A stretch of 64,000 nucleotides of DNA, taken from the NCBI RefSeq assembly GCF_002242805.1, contig NZ_MCGQ01000011.1:1-64000 (forward strand). Reading direction: 5' to 3'. The number at the start of each line of letters is the position of its first letter. The stretch's first letter is position 1. The position numbers and the translations under genes were made by a program. This document shows positions 44,527-53,987 of the stretch, piece by piece. The notes under the pieces are model-generated. The model made no database searches. It had not been told where the DNA came from and saw nothing but the letters and a program-made list of their open reading frames with translations. The stretch is from Streptomyces diastatochromogenes (lineage in GTDB: Bacteria > Actinomycetota > Actinomycetes > Streptomycetales > Streptomycetaceae).

Positions 44527-45596
44527 GTGGGTCCCTTCGTGGTGGGAGTCGTAGGACTCGTCGGGCTGTCGTCGTGCGGTGCGGAGAGCCGGCCGGCCGG
44601 GCCGCCCGGAGCGGAGTCCGGGGTGAACCACGGCAGGGTCGGAGTCGGGTCGGGCTCGGGCCCGGGAGTGCGGGAGCGGGGCGGCCGCAGCGCGGGCCGG
44701 GCGAGCCGCCGGTGGCGGACACCGCCCGGCCGGGGCGGCCGTACCCGGTCCACGACGGCCATCCCGACGCGGAAGACCGCGGCCGGGACGACCAGGCAGA
44801 GCAGGATCCAGAACAGCGTCACGCCCCAGGGGCGCCCCACGCCCCACGGCTGCTCGGCGAGGACCTTGCCGTCGTACCGGAGGGAGACGGTGTAGTCGCC
44901 GTGCGCCCCGGCCGACAGCTCCACGGGCAGCTTGATCTGCGCCTTCTTGCCGGGTGCGAGGGTGCCGCGCCACTGCTGCTCGTCCCACTGGGGCGCGAAG
45001 ACGCCGTGCGCGGTGCCGACCCGGAAGACCGGGTTCTTGATCTCGGTGGAGCCGATGTTGCCCGCGGTGAAGACCAGGGTGCGGCTCGGTGGCGCCCCGA
45101 ACCAGGTCAGCACGCCGCTGGAGCCGGTCAGCCGGGTGTCGGAGAGGATCGAGAGCCGGCCGCCGGACGGCTCGGCGGGCAGCGGGGCGACGGGATGTCC
45201 GGCGACCTCGAGGACGGCGTCCGCCTCGGCCTTCGCACCGGTCACCGTGGCGACGTGCACCACGCAGGGGCACGGCACGGGCGGCTCGGCGACCGGCAGC
45301 TTCTTGGCGAAGGACCCGCCGGCGTCGGTGGTCACGGCCCGGCCGTCGCCGTTGGCGCAGGAGTTGGTGCCGCCGATGACGCCCCGGGACGGGGTGGACC
45401 GGCCGCAGATCAGCATCATCAGCAGCGTGTGCGGCCGCCAGCCGCTGCCGCTGACGGTGACCGAACCGCCCGTACCCGCCTGGGACGTGGACAGTTTCAC
45501 GACGGGCCCGGCCGCCGCGGCCGCGGGGGCGGCGAGCGGCAGCAGGAGCAGTGCGAGTACCACCGCCAGCACGGGTGTCCGGGCCTTGCCGCTCAC
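44523..45596 (-). CDS. Exported single-pass membrane protein of the surface-protein operon
   Basis: 357 residues: signal peptide (VLAVVLALLLLPLAAPAAAAA), an extracytoplasmic beta-sandwich-like region (VVKLSTSQAGTGGSVTVSGSGWRPHTLLM, Cys-containing), an Ig-like segment (NIGSTEIKNPVFRVGTAHG...LPVELSAGAHGDYTVSLRYDG), a transmembrane helix (WGVTLFWILLCLVVPAAVFRVGMAVV, about 250-275) and a Pro/Thr-rich tail. It is coupled to both flanking genes by GTGA overlaps. Function unknown; probably a membrane partner of the surface proteins. Confidence 0.8.
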   Translation of the reverse strand: MSGKARTPVLAVVLALLLLPLAAPAAAAAGPVVKLSTSQAGTGGSVTVSGSGWRPHTLLMMLICGRSTPSRGVIGGTNSCANGDGRAVTTDAGGSFAKKLPVAEPPVPCPCVVHVATVTGAKAEADAVLEVAGHPVAPLPAEPSGGRLSILSDTRLTGSSGVLTWFGAPPSRTLVFTAGNIGSTEIKNPVFRVGTAHGVFAPQWDEQQWRGTLAPGKKAQIKLPVELSAGAHGDYTVSLRYDGKVLAEQPWGVGRPWGVTLFWILLCLVVPAAVFRVGMAVVDRVRPPRPGGVRHRRLARPALRPPRSRTPGPEPDPTPTLPWFTPDSAPGGPAGRLSAPHDDSPTSPTTPTTKGPT

Positions 45597-46438
45597 GTCG
45601 CCGCTCCCGTCAACTCGACTTCCGTAGGCATGTGTTCGTCGTCCTCGGCCGTACTCCTACGACGCCTGCCGCGCCGTACGGCCGGCAGCGCGGCCGCCGC
45701 CACGAGCGCCCCGAGGACGGCGGTCACCGCGCCCCAGGGCACGAACCGGGCCGAGGTGTGCGTGGTGTCGTGGGCGCCGCCCGCCGCGGTCACCGTCAGC
45801 CGTACGTCGACGTCGTCCAGCGCGGGGCGGTCGGGCCACGGCTCGCTGAGGGTCCGGCGGGATGCCGGGGGCAGATGGACCGGCAGGGTGCGCGCGGGGC
45901 GGTCGAGGACCGGGCCGAAGACGCCGTCGGCGCGCACCGCGAGTTTCGGTACGAGGGTGGTCGTACCGCGGTTGACCAGCTCGTACGTGATCCGGTCGCC
46001 GTGCACCGCGACATGTTCGACGGTCAGCGCGGACAGGGCCGGGCCGCCCACGCGCAGCCGGAGCGCGACGGCGGCCGTACGGCCGTCCGCGTCCCGGGCG
46101 GTGATCGTGCCGGAGCGGTCGCCGGGTGCGGCACCGGTCGGCACGGTCACCGTGAACGGCACCTCGGCACGGGTGCGCGCGGGGACGCGCAGGCCGGTTC
46201 GGGCGAACGCGATCCGCACGCCGGTGCCGCGCAGGTGCACGGTGAGCGGCTTGCGGCTGCGGTTGGTCACGGACACCGTGTCCTGAAGGACCGTTCCCGG
46301 GGCGCCCTCGGCGTAGAAGGAGGGGCGTCCGGCGCCGGCGGGCGCGAGGGACCAGCCTGCCGCGGCCTCCGCGTGCGGTGCGGAGGCCAGCAGCAGGAAC
46401 AGGGCGAGGCCGAGGACACGGGCGGCGGCGGACGGCAT
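45593..46438 (-). CDS. DUF916/WxL-interacting-like membrane protein
   Basis: 281 residues: signal peptide, then two Ig-like beta-sandwich domains. The first (WSLAPAGAGRPSFYAEGAPGTVLQDTVSVTNRSRKPLTVHL, VPFTVTVPTGAAPGDRSGTI) has the layout of the DUF916 domain of Firmicutes WxL-interacting proteins. The C terminus has a transmembrane helix (VTAVLGALVAAAALPAV) and a basic/acidic tail. ATG at 46438 with GGAG 6 bases upstream. The family assignment is by pattern and remains tentative. Confidence 0.75.
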   Translation of the reverse strand: MPSAAARVLGLALFLLLASAPHAEAAAGWSLAPAGAGRPSFYAEGAPGTVLQDTVSVTNRSRKPLTVHLRGTGVRIAFARTGLRVPARTRAEVPFTVTVPTGAAPGDRSGTITARDADGRTAAVALRLRVGGPALSALTVEHVAVHGDRITYELVNRGTTTLVPKLAVRADGVFGPVLDRPARTLPVHLPPASRRTLSEPWPDRPALDDVDVRLTVTAAGGAHDTTHTSARFVPWGAVTAVLGALVAAAALPAVRRGRRRRSTAEDDEHMPTEVELTGAAT

Positions 46439-46485
46439 GGGCGGCTCCAGCGGTCGGAGGCTGCGGTTGAGCGGCGTGCGGCAGG

Positions 46486-47172
46486 TCAGCGGCGTGCGGC
46501 CGGGTTCCGCCGGGTCAGCCACAGCGCGCCCGCCGCGCCCGCGAGGAGAACCGTTCCGCCAAGCGTGCCGAGGGCGACGGCGGAGTCCTCGGGGCCGGTC
46601 TGCGGGAGCTGCCCACCGGAGCCGCCCGAGGAGGAGGAAGAGGAGGACGACGACGATCCGCCGGCCGCCGTCACGTCCAGCGTCAGGGCCGGCTTCGGGC
46701 TGTTGGTCGGGGTGCAGGTGGTCGTCGTACCGAGCGCCTTGATGGTGAGCGTGCCCGGCGTGAAGGTGACCTTGCCGGTCTTCTCCGGGGTGTAGGTGCC
46801 GCTCAAGTCGCTGATCTTGATGGGGGTGTTGGCGGGTATCGCGGCCCCGTTGGCCGGGCCGGTGACGGGGAGGGTGCCGCGGTCGGCGCCGCCGAGGTTG
46901 ATGGTGGCGCTCGGCTTCATCGCGCCCTTGCCCAGCTCGACCGGGCTGGAGGAGACGCCCTTCTGCCAGGACATGGTGATCGTGTAGCGGTTGCCGCTCT
47001 TGACCCCCTTGATGTCGATGGGCGAGACGGCGCTCTTGTCGCCGATCGGCGTCTTGCAGTGGTAGTTGACGTCGACCACGTCGGCGTGGGCCGCCGGCGC
47101 GGCCAGCAGCACCGCCGAGCCGGCCAGGGCCGCGGCGGACACGAGCGCGGCGGTTCGTTGCGGGTACGACAC
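46486..47172 (-). CDS. LPxTG sortase-anchored surface protein with one repeated domain
   Basis: 228 residues: signal peptide (ending AAHADV), one domain homologous to copy B of the LAETG protein (shared YxCKTPIGDK, SxPxELGKGAMKPSATI-like and TIKALGTTTTCTP), a poly-Ser linker of ten serines, and a sorting signal LPQTG at residue 189 with hydrophobic helix and basic tail. First gene of the four-gene operon. No sortase gene is nearby, so a housekeeping sortase elsewhere must process it. GTG start. Confidence 0.85.
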   Translation of the reverse strand: MSYPQRTAALVSAAALAGSAVLLAAPAAHADVVDVNYHCKTPIGDKSAVSPIDIKGVKSGNRYTITMSWQKGVSSSPVELGKGAMKPSATINLGGADRGTLPVTGPANGAAIPANTPIKISDLSGTYTPEKTGKVTFTPGTLTIKALGTTTTCTPTNSPKPALTLDVTAAGGSSSSSSSSSSGGSGGQLPQTGPEDSAVALGTLGGTVLLAGAAGALWLTRRNPAARR

Positions 47173-47337
47173 GGTCGGTCCACCCCATTCATTCCTGACG
47201 GCATATCAGATTCGGCCGTCAAGGTACGCCCGGGGTCGTGAGGAGGGAAGACGCGGCACACGCCGGAGTTGTGTCGATCCGGCGTGTACGAGAAGGGATT
47301 CGAGTGGAGACGGGGGCTCAGGTGGCCGTCGGAACAC

Positions 47338-47898
47338 TCAGACGGGAGCGCCCAGTTCGGCCCACACCGTCTTGCCCGAGCGGCCCGGGGTGCGGACGAC
47401 CCCCCAGTCCAGGCACAGCCGCTGCACGATGAACATGCCGTGGCCGCCGGGGCGGCCGGCGCGGTGCGGGGTGCGCGGGGCCGGCTGGCCGGCGCCGCGG
47501 TCGGAGACCTCCACCCGGATCACCTTGTCGTCGCAGGCGAGGAACAGCTCCTCCGGGCCCTCGGCGTGCAGGCAGGCGTTGGTGACCAGCTCGGACACGA
47601 CGAGCAGCACGTCCTCGGCGGCGGCCCGTCGGTCGGCGGAGGCGGCGGGCAGCCAGCCCCACGCGTACAGCGCCTGACGGGCGAAGTCGCGGGCGAGCGG
47701 GACGACCCCGCTCTCGCCGTCCAGACGCAGCCTGCGGACCTCTCGCCCCGGAGTCTCCCGTACACCCTCGGACGGCACGGACGGCGCGGCTGCCCCCGTG
47801 GACGCGCCGCCCTCCGGCGCACCCCCCTCGGACGCCCCGGAAACGCCGCTGGGCTCCGGGCCGCGGTCGCCCGGCGAGTAAGGCCGGGTGGTGCTCAT
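47338..47898 (-). CDS. prsI: Anti-sigma factor / serine kinase-type ATPase (PrsI-like)
   Basis: 186 residues: a disordered Gly/Ser/Pro-rich N terminus (about 1-55) and a HATPase_c domain of the RsbW/SpoIIAB type (VLLVVSELVTNACLHAEG N box, VSDRGAGQPAP G1-like, GRPGGHGMFIVQRLCLDWGV G2). It should bind and inhibit SigI and phosphorylate the antagonist encoded just upstream. The gene order antagonist-kinase, divergent from sigI, matches the S. coelicolor sigI locus (ArsI/PrsI), from which the symbol is taken. Confidence 0.82.
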   Translation of the reverse strand: MSTTRPYSPGDRGPEPSGVSGASEGGAPEGGASTGAAAPSVPSEGVRETPGREVRRLRLDGESGVVPLARDFARQALYAWGWLPAASADRRAAAEDVLLVVSELVTNACLHAEGPEELFLACDDKVIRVEVSDRGAGQPAPRTPHRAGRPGGHGMFIVQRLCLDWGVVRTPGRSGKTVWAELGAPV

Positions 47899-48127
47899 CA
47901 GCGCTTCACCTCACCGATTCACCAGTACACGATTCAAAAGCACACGACTTAAATGCTCACATGTCACGCCCGGGCCGGTCACCGGTCCCCCGGGGGATAC
48001 GGCGCCCGACGGCCGGCGCGTTCAGCATTCTCCTGCCCGGCCGATCCGGGGGAACACCCCCGTTCCGGGCATGACCCGTGCCACTCGCGGACTACGCGGC
48101 CTGACACGGGACGGCCGGGCGCGGGTC

Positions 48128-48505
48128 TCAGTCGGCCTCGCCGGCCAGCGCCGCCTCCAGGGAGTCATGGACGGTGAAGACCGCTCCCGCTCCCGTGATC
48201 TCGAACACCCGGGCGACCACCGGAAGCATTCCGGCCAGGTGCACTCCGCCACCGGCGGCCTCGGCCTTCAGCCGGGCTCCCAGCAGCACGTTCAGGCCGG
48301 TGGAGTCACAGAACTCCAGCCGTGAGCAGTCCACCACGAGGCGTGAGAACCCTTTGCCCAGGAGGTCGTCGAGCGGCTCGCGCAGAAGATCGGCGGTGTG
48401 GTGGTCCAGCTCACCCGCCGGTGTCACTACGGCACTGGAGCCCACTTCGCGCACCTCCACCAGAAGCCGGCCCGACTGTGCGCTGCCGACCATCCCGTGG
48501 TCCAT
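48128..48505 (-). CDS. arsI: STAS-domain anti-sigma factor antagonist (ArsI-like)
   Basis: 125 residues, a single STAS domain of the RsbV/SpoIIAA type with LVVDCSRLEFCDSTGLNVLL; Ser68 in CDSTG is the expected phosphorylation site that turns off binding to the anti-sigma kinase. When dephosphorylated it should free SigI. Transcribed ahead of the kinase gene (229-base gap) and divergent from sigI. Confidence 0.87.
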   Translation of the reverse strand: MDHGMVGSAQSGRLLVEVREVGSSAVVTPAGELDHHTADLLREPLDDLLGKGFSRLVVDCSRLEFCDSTGLNVLLGARLKAEAAGGGVHLAGMLPVVARVFEITGAGAVFTVHDSLEAALAGEAD

Positions 48506-48754
48506 GCCGTCTCTCTCTCCCGAGGTCGTGGCTGCTGCTGACGCCCAGGAACACTACGCCTTCCTCACACTCTCCGACACCCGAACAACCTCGCATAATC
48601 GGACAGATCGCCATAGAACGTACTTGCGATCGACTCACGGAAGCGGGTAGGGCTAGTAGGAACACATTCCTACACGCCGGCTTCGGAGGCGCCGCACACC
48701 GCAGTGCACGCACTGGCTTCGGCAGCCATATGCCGAGAACGACGGAGGACACCC

Positions 48755-49660
48755 ATGTCACCCCGGCTCGACGAATCGCCTTCCCGCATCGCGACGTCGA
48801 CACCCCCACCGGAAAAACTGGATCACCCCCTCGATCCCGTCGACCTCCACGACCCCCTCGCGGGGCTCCCGGAGATCCCCCCCTTCGACGAGGTCGACCC
48901 CGTCGACGCGCGGGCCCTGTCCAAGACCCTCTTCGAGCGGCTGACGTCGCTGGAGGAAGGCACGCACGAGTACGCGTACGTCCGCAACACGCTCGTCGAA
49001 CTGAACCTCGCGCTCGTCAAGTTCGCCGCCTCCCGCTTCCGCTCCCGCAGCGAGCCGATGGAGGACATCGTCCAGGTCGGCACCATCGGCCTGATCAAGG
49101 CGATCGACCGCTTCGAACTCACCCGCGGTGTGGAGTTCCCCACCTTCGCGATGCCGACCATCATCGGCGAGATCAAGCGCTTCTTCCGCGACACCTCGTG
49201 GTCCGTGCGCGTACCGCGCCGGCTGCAGGAGCTGCGCCTCGACCTGGCCAAGGCCGGGGACGAGCTGGCCCAGAAACTGGACCGCGCGCCCACCGTCGTG
49301 GAACTCGCCGAGCGGCTCGGCATCTCCAACGACGAGGTCGTCGAGGGCATGGCCGCCTCGAACGCGTACACCGCCTCCTCCCTGGACGCCCAGCCCGAGG
49401 AGGACGACTCCGAGGGCGCGCTCTCGGATCGCATCGGGTACGAGGACCACGGGCTCGAAGGCATCGAGTACGTCGAGTCGTTGAAGCCGCTGATCGCCGA
49501 ACTCCCGCCCCGGGACCGGAAGATCCTCTCCCTGCGTTTCGTCGCGGGCATGACCCAGTCGGAGATCGGCGAGGAGCTGGGCATCTCCCAGATGCACGTC
49601 TCCCGGCTGCTGTCCCGGACCCTGGTGCGGCTGCGCAGGGGGCTGACCCTGGAGGAGTGA
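48755..49660 (+). CDS. sigI: SigB/SigF-family RNA polymerase sigma factor SigI
   Basis: 301 residues with regions 2-4: NTLVELNLALVKFAASRFRSRSEPMEDIVQVGTIGLIKAIDRFELTRGVEFPTFAMPTIIGEIKRFFRDTSWSVRVPRRLQEL for region 2, then regions 3 and 4 ending in AGMTQSEIGEELGISQMHVSRLLSRTLVRLR. A Pro/Asp-rich N-terminal 45 residues precede them. The ATG at 48755 has GGAGG with 6-base spacing. SigI in S. coelicolor responds to osmotic stress via partner switching; the two regulators here fit that. An -10-like GGGTAG lies near 48642. Confidence 0.88.
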   Translation: MSPRLDESPSRIATSTPPPEKLDHPLDPVDLHDPLAGLPEIPPFDEVDPVDARALSKTLFERLTSLEEGTHEYAYVRNTLVELNLALVKFAASRFRSRSEPMEDIVQVGTIGLIKAIDRFELTRGVEFPTFAMPTIIGEIKRFFRDTSWSVRVPRRLQELRLDLAKAGDELAQKLDRAPTVVELAERLGISNDEVVEGMAASNAYTASSLDAQPEEDDSEGALSDRIGYEDHGLEGIEYVESLKPLIAELPPRDRKILSLRFVAGMTQSEIGEELGISQMHVSRLLSRTLVRLRRGLTLEE

Positions 49661-49691
49661 CCTCGGCGGAGTGACCCTCCGTCACCCGTGG

Positions 49692-49724
49692 GAAGCGGCT
49701 CGGCCGACAGTGCCGGGCCGCTTC
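49692..49724 (+). terminator. Terminator after sigI
   Basis: GAAGCGGCTCGGC (49692-49704) pairs with GCCGGGCCGCTTC (49712-49724), with one T-G wobble; 13-bp stem and 7-base loop. Confidence 0.8.
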
Positions 49725-49853
49725 GCGTGTTCGATCACCCGAACCGTTATGCGGGTTACCCGGGGAAACGTCTTTCCCGAACCGCACCCCTCCACCACGA
49801 TGGGCCCCCAACTGACGAGTAGGTTTCAGGCCACGGGGGACGGAGGGTGCGGG

Positions 49854-51383
49854 ATGGCTCAGGGCGGCGACCCGGCCGAGGCGGGCGCGGAACACGCGGA
49901 CGCACCGGACGCACGGCTGACGGAACTGCTGCGCGCCCCCACCCCGACGGCCTACCCGGCGCTGCAGGAGCTGCGCCGCCGGCACCACCCGGCGGTCCTC
50001 GCCTACGCCCGGCTGTGCACCGCGAGCGAGTCCGGCGCCCGCCGGCTGGCGGCGGAGGCCCTCACCACGGCGGCCCGCGAGACCGCGCGCGGCCGGGAAC
50101 CGAACGTCCCGCTGCGCCACCAACTCCTGCTCCTCACCGCGCAACTGGCAGCCTCCTGGGCGACCGATGAACGCTCCGCGGGGGTGGACCCGGGTTTCCT
50201 CCTGGTCCTGAACTCCAGCGGCCTGCCCGACGGCCCGACCCCTCCCCTGCTCCCGGCGTTCCAGACGCTCCCGTCCCGCACCCAGGGCCTGATCTGGTAC
50301 GGCGTCGTCGAGGCGGAACCCGTGGAGCGCACCGCGGCCTTCCTCGGCCTGAGCCGCGCGGACGTGGCCCACGGCACCCAGCCGGCCCTCAAGGCCCTGG
50401 CCCAGGCCTGCCTGAGACTCCGTCTGGCCGCCTCCGACGACCCGCGCTGCGCCGACTTCCGCCGGCTGATCGAGGAGGCGGTACGACAGGACGGGCCCCG
50501 CCGCAGCCCCGACCTGGACGCCCACCGGGCCCACTGCCCTTACTGCACGGCCGCGTTCGAGGACCTGACCGCACTGCGGGACACCCCGAGGCAGACCCTG
50601 GCGGAGGGCCTGCTGCCGTGGAACGGAACGTCGTACATACGGCCCGACGAGCCGCTCCCCGCACCGAAACCGCCTGTGGGCCAAGAAAGTTGGCCACCCC
50701 GGCGCCGCTACCTGCTCGCGTCGACGGCCCTGGCCGTGGCCCTGGCCCCGCTGCTGGTGTTCCTGCTGTCCTCACCGGACGACCCCGCCAAGCAGCCGGT
50801 GGCCGCGACGCCCACACCCCCGCCGGTGACGGTGACGGCGACCGTCTCCGTGACCCCGTCGCCCTCCCCGACTCCGTCCCGCACGGCCAAGTCCCCTTCC
50901 CCGACGAGGACTACGCACCGCCCGACCAGGTCCCCGCGCCCCAGCCGCACCCCGAGCCCGTCCCCCACGTTCTCGCCCCCGGGTACCGCCTACGCCCAGG
51001 TGGTGAACCTCGCGACAGGCCGCTGCCTCGACATCCGCGACGGCGACTTCTCCCAGGGCAACGACGTCATCACGGCGCCCTGTACCTCCTCCCCCACCCA
51101 GCACTGGCGCTTCGACACCTACCTGGGCGTCCTGCGCTCGGCCGCCGACTCCGACTTCTGCCTGGACAGCCGCGGCGCGACCGATCGTGGCGTGGGCATC
51201 TGGGGCTGCGACTCGGTCTACGGCTCCAACGGCCAGAACCTGCGCTTCACGGTCGACCCCGACGGCACGATCCGCCCGGCGATCGCCATCGAGACGGCGG
51301 TGACACCGGAGGGCGGAGACGGGGTGGGGCTGGAGCCGTTGAACGGGGGCTCGGGGCAGCGGTGGCGGGCCGGGGCCGCCTGA
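49854..51383 (+). CDS. Membrane protein with sigma-like region, zinc anti-sigma motif and extracellular ricin-type lectin domain
   Basis: 509 residues. Residues about 15-200 resemble region 2/4 of an ECF sigma factor (LRRRHHPAVLAYARLCTASESGARRLAAEAL; TQGLIWYGVVEAEPVERTAAFLGLSRADVAHG). A ZAS-type HxxxCxxC (HRAHCPYC) follows at about 225-232, then a transmembrane helix (about 286-307), a 70-residue Pro/Ser/Thr-rich linker and a ricin B beta-trefoil (about 380-509; VVNLATGRCLDIRDGDFSQGNDVITAPC, QHWRF, CLDSRGATDRG). It could sense a glycan outside and control transcription inside. ATG at 49854 with GGAGG upstream. Confidence 0.85.
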   Translation: MAQGGDPAEAGAEHADAPDARLTELLRAPTPTAYPALQELRRRHHPAVLAYARLCTASESGARRLAAEALTTAARETARGREPNVPLRHQLLLLTAQLAASWATDERSAGVDPGFLLVLNSSGLPDGPTPPLLPAFQTLPSRTQGLIWYGVVEAEPVERTAAFLGLSRADVAHGTQPALKALAQACLRLRLAASDDPRCADFRRLIEEAVRQDGPRRSPDLDAHRAHCPYCTAAFEDLTALRDTPRQTLAEGLLPWNGTSYIRPDEPLPAPKPPVGQESWPPRRRYLLASTALAVALAPLLVFLLSSPDDPAKQPVAATPTPPPVTVTATVSVTPSPSPTPSRTAKSPSPTRTTHRPTRSPRPSRTPSPSPTFSPPGTAYAQVVNLATGRCLDIRDGDFSQGNDVITAPCTSSPTQHWRFDTYLGVLRSAADSDFCLDSRGATDRGVGIWGCDSVYGSNGQNLRFTVDPDGTIRPAIAIETAVTPEGGDGVGLEPLNGGSGQRWRAGAA

Positions 51384-51402
51384 ACCCGGCCCCCGCCTGC
51401 TT

Positions 51403-51436
51403 GCTCACAGCACCCGCTCACAGCACCCGCTCACCC
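51403..51436. repeat. Short 13-bp direct repeat at the hutI 3' end
   Basis: GCTCACAGCACCC occurs twice in tandem (51403-51415, 51416-51428) with a third partial copy, spanning the hutI stop codon. Probably a small slippage duplication. Confidence 0.8.
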
Positions 51437-52590
51437 CTGCGCCAGACCCCGCTGACCAGCGGGACGCCGGGCCGGTAGGCCAGGTGGACGTGGCTCGGGG
51501 CGTCCAGGAGCGTCAGGTCCGCGTACGCGCCCGGGGCGAGCCGGCCGATGTCCGTGCGGCGCAGGGCCGCCGCGCCGCCCGCGGTGGCCGACCAGACCGC
51601 CTCGTCGGGGGTCATGCGCATGTCGCGGACGGCCAGGGCGATGCAGAAGGGGACGGAGGAGGTGAAGGACGAGCCCGGGTTGCAGTCCGTGGAGAGGGCG
51701 ACCGTCACGCCCGCGTCCAGGAGGCGGCGGGCGTCGGGCCACTCGGCGCGGGTGGAGAACTCGGCGCCGGGCAGCAGGGTGGCGACCGTGTTGCCGTTGG
51801 CGAGGGCGTCGACGTCCGCGTCCGTGAGGTGGGTGCAGTGGTCGGCGCTCGCCGCGTCCAGCTCGACGGCCAGCTGGACGCCGGGGCCGTAGGAGAGCTG
51901 GTTGGCGTGGACGCGGGGGTGCAGGCCCCTGGCCTTGCCCGCGGTCAGGATCGCGCGGGCCTGGTCGCCGTCGAAGGCGCCCTTCTCGCAGAAGACGTCG
52001 ACCCAGCGGGCGTGCGGCGCGCAGGCGTCCAGCATCTCGCCGGTGACCAGGGCGACGTAGGCCGCCGGGTCGTCGGCATAGTCCGGGGAGACGATGTGGG
52101 CGCCGAGGTAGGTCACCTCGTCGGTGTGCCGGGCCGCGATGCGCAGGGCGCGGGCCTCGTCCTCGACGGTCAGGCCGTAGCCCGACTTCGTCTCGAAGGT
52201 CGTGGTGCCCTGGCGCAGGGCCTCGGCCAGGTAGTGGGTGAGGTTGGCCTCCAGTTCCGCGTCGGTCGCGGCGCGGGTGGCCGCGACCGTGGTGCGGATG
52301 CCGCCCGCGGTGTAGGAGCGGCCGGACATCCGGGCGTTGAACTCCTGCGTGCGGTCACCGGCGAAGACCAGGTGGGAGTGGGAGTCCACGAAGCCCGGCA
52401 GCACCGCCCGGCCGCCCGCGTCGACCCGGTTGTCAGTGGCGGGTGCTTTGCTGGATTCACCGGTCCACGCGACGCGGTCGCCGTCGATGACGACGGCCGC
52501 GTCCTGGATCAGACCGAGGGGGGATCCGTCACCGAGGGAGGGGTCGTTGGTGACCAGCGTGGCGATGTTGGTGATGACGGTGCTGCTCAT
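51418..52590 (-). CDS. hutI: Imidazolonepropionase HutI
   Basis: 390 residues, amidohydrolase superfamily; opens imidazolone-5-propionate to N-formimidoyl-L-glutamate, step 3 of histidine breakdown. Metal-binding [43 protein letters not shown] and STDCNPGSS are all present. Two adjacent ATGs (52593, 52590) follow GAGGA; the second has the better spacing. Last gene of the hutU-M20-hutF-hutI unit. Confidence 0.95.
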   Translation of the reverse strand: MSSTVITNIATLVTNDPSLGDGSPLGLIQDAAVVIDGDRVAWTGESSKAPATDNRVDAGGRAVLPGFVDSHSHLVFAGDRTQEFNARMSGRSYTAGGIRTTVAATRAATDAELEANLTHYLAEALRQGTTTFETKSGYGLTVEDEARALRIAARHTDEVTYLGAHIVSPDYADDPAAYVALVTGEMLDACAPHARWVDVFCEKGAFDGDQARAILTAGKARGLHPRVHANQLSYGPGVQLAVELDAASADHCTHLTDADVDALANGNTVATLLPGAEFSTRAEWPDARRLLDAGVTVALSTDCNPGSSFTSSVPFCIALAVRDMRMTPDEAVWSATAGGAAALRRTDIGRLAPGAYADLTLLDAPSHVHLAYRPGVPLVSGVWRRGERVL

Positions 52591-52640
52591 CATGGTGTCC
52601 TCAGGGGTGGCCGGGTGGGGGTCGGCGGGTTCGACGGTGG

Positions 52641-53987
52641 TCAGCCGCGCAGGGCGTCGATCGCTTCCGCCAGTGCTGATGGCACGTCCGGCACCAGGGC
52701 ATGGACACCGTCTCGTACGACATGGCGGCCGCCCACGACGGTGTGGCGTACGTCTGCGGCGGACGCGGCGAAGACCGCTGTCTCGGCGCCGAGTCGCGGG
52801 AGCGGCCCCGCTGTCCTGACGGAGTCCATGGCGATCGTCGTGAAGTCGGCGAGCGCACCCGCCTCCAGGCTGCCCGCGTCCTGCCAGCCCAGTGCGGCGT
52901 GGCCGTCCGCCGAAGCCGCGCGCAGCAGTGCGGCGGCGGTCCAGTGGCCCCGGGTGCGGGTGCGCAGCCGCTCGTTCAGCTCCATCGCGCGTGCCTCTTC
53001 GAGCAGGTCGATGACGGCGTGGCTGTCGGAGCCGAGGGAGAGCGGGGAGCCCGCCCGCTGCAGGGCGACGGCGGGTCCGATGCCGTCCGCCAGGTCGCGT
53101 TCGGTCGTCGGGCACATGCAGGTGCCGGTGCCGGAGCCGCCGAGCAGCGCGATGTCCTCGTCGGTGAGATGGGTGTTGTGCACCCCGGTGGTGCGCGGCC
53201 CGAGGACGCCGTGGTCGGCGAGCAGCCGGGTGGGGGTGCAGCCGTGCGCGGCCTTGCAGGCGTCGTTCTCCGCCGTCTGCTCGGACAGGTGCACATGCAG
53301 CGGGGCCCGCCGCTCCTCCGCCCACCGCGCCACGGTCGCCAACTGGCTCGCGGGCACGGCCCGTACGGAGTGGATCGCCGCTCCGATCCGCGCGTGATCC
53401 CGCTCCTTGAGAACTGCACAGCGTTCGGCCCAGGCCTCCGCGCTGCCGTCGGAGAAGCGCAGCTGGTGGATGTTGGGTTCCTCGCCGAAGCCGGAGGAGA
53501 GGTAGGCGGTGTCCAGCAGGGTGATGCGGATTCCGGCGTCGGCGGCGGCCGCGATCAGCGCCTCGCCCATGGCGTTGGGGTCGGCGTAGGGGGTGCCGCC
53601 GGGGGCGTGGTGCACATAGTGGAACTCGCCGACACAGGTGACGCCGGCCAGGGCCATCTCGGCGTACACCGCGCGGGCGAGGGCGTGGTAGGTCTCCGGG
53701 GTCAGGTGGTCGGCGACGGAGTACATCACCTCGCGCCAGGTCCAGAAGGTGCCGGAGCCGACCTGGACCGTGCCGCGCAGCGCCCGGTGGAAGGCGTGCG
53801 AGTGGGCGTTGGCCAGGCCGGGGAGGGTCAGCCCGCGCAGGATCTCGGCGCCGGGCGGCGGGGTGGCGACGCCGGTGTGGACGGCGGAGATCCGGCCGTC
53901 CGTGACCTGCACCGTCACGCCCGGCTCGACGTTGGTGTCGAGCCAGGCGTGCTCCAGCCAGTACGTTCGCGTCGTCTGCGTCGTCAC
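52641..53987 (-). CDS. hutF: Formimidoylglutamate deiminase HutF
   Basis: 448 residues, amidohydrolase family; deiminates N-formimidoyl-L-glutamate to N-formyl-L-glutamate and ammonia. Motifs: [19 protein letters not shown] (HxH metal site), [37 protein letters not shown] and [17 protein letters not shown] (catalytic Asp). The GTG start overlaps the M20 gene stop. Its presence indicates the two-step formylglutamate route rather than direct formimidoylglutamase. Confidence 0.93.
   Translation of the reverse strand: MTTQTTRTYWLEHAWLDTNVEPGVTVQVTDGRISAVHTGVATPPPGAEILRGLTLPGLANAHSHAFHRALRGTVQVGSGTFWTWREVMYSVADHLTPETYHALARAVYAEMALAGVTCVGEFHYVHHAPGGTPYADPNAMGEALIAAAADAGIRITLLDTAYLSSGFGEEPNIHQLRFSDGSAEAWAERCAVLKERDHARIGAAIHSVRAVPASQLATVARWAEERRAPLHVHLSEQTAENDACKAAHGCTPTRLLADHGVLGPRTTGVHNTHLTDEDIALLGGSGTGTCMCPTTERDLADGIGPAVALQRAGSPLSLGSDSHAVIDLLEEARAMELNERLRTRTRGHWTAAALLRAASADGHAALGWQDAGSLEAGALADFTTIAMDSVRTAGPLPRLGAETAVFAASAADVRHTVVGGRHVVRDGVHALVPDVPSALAEAIDALRG

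Noticed and set aside
41471..44722. A 1083-residue minus-strand frame over the POT transporter
   Set aside because: It runs antisense to the POT gene and out of frame with the LAETG gene, with repetitive charged translation.
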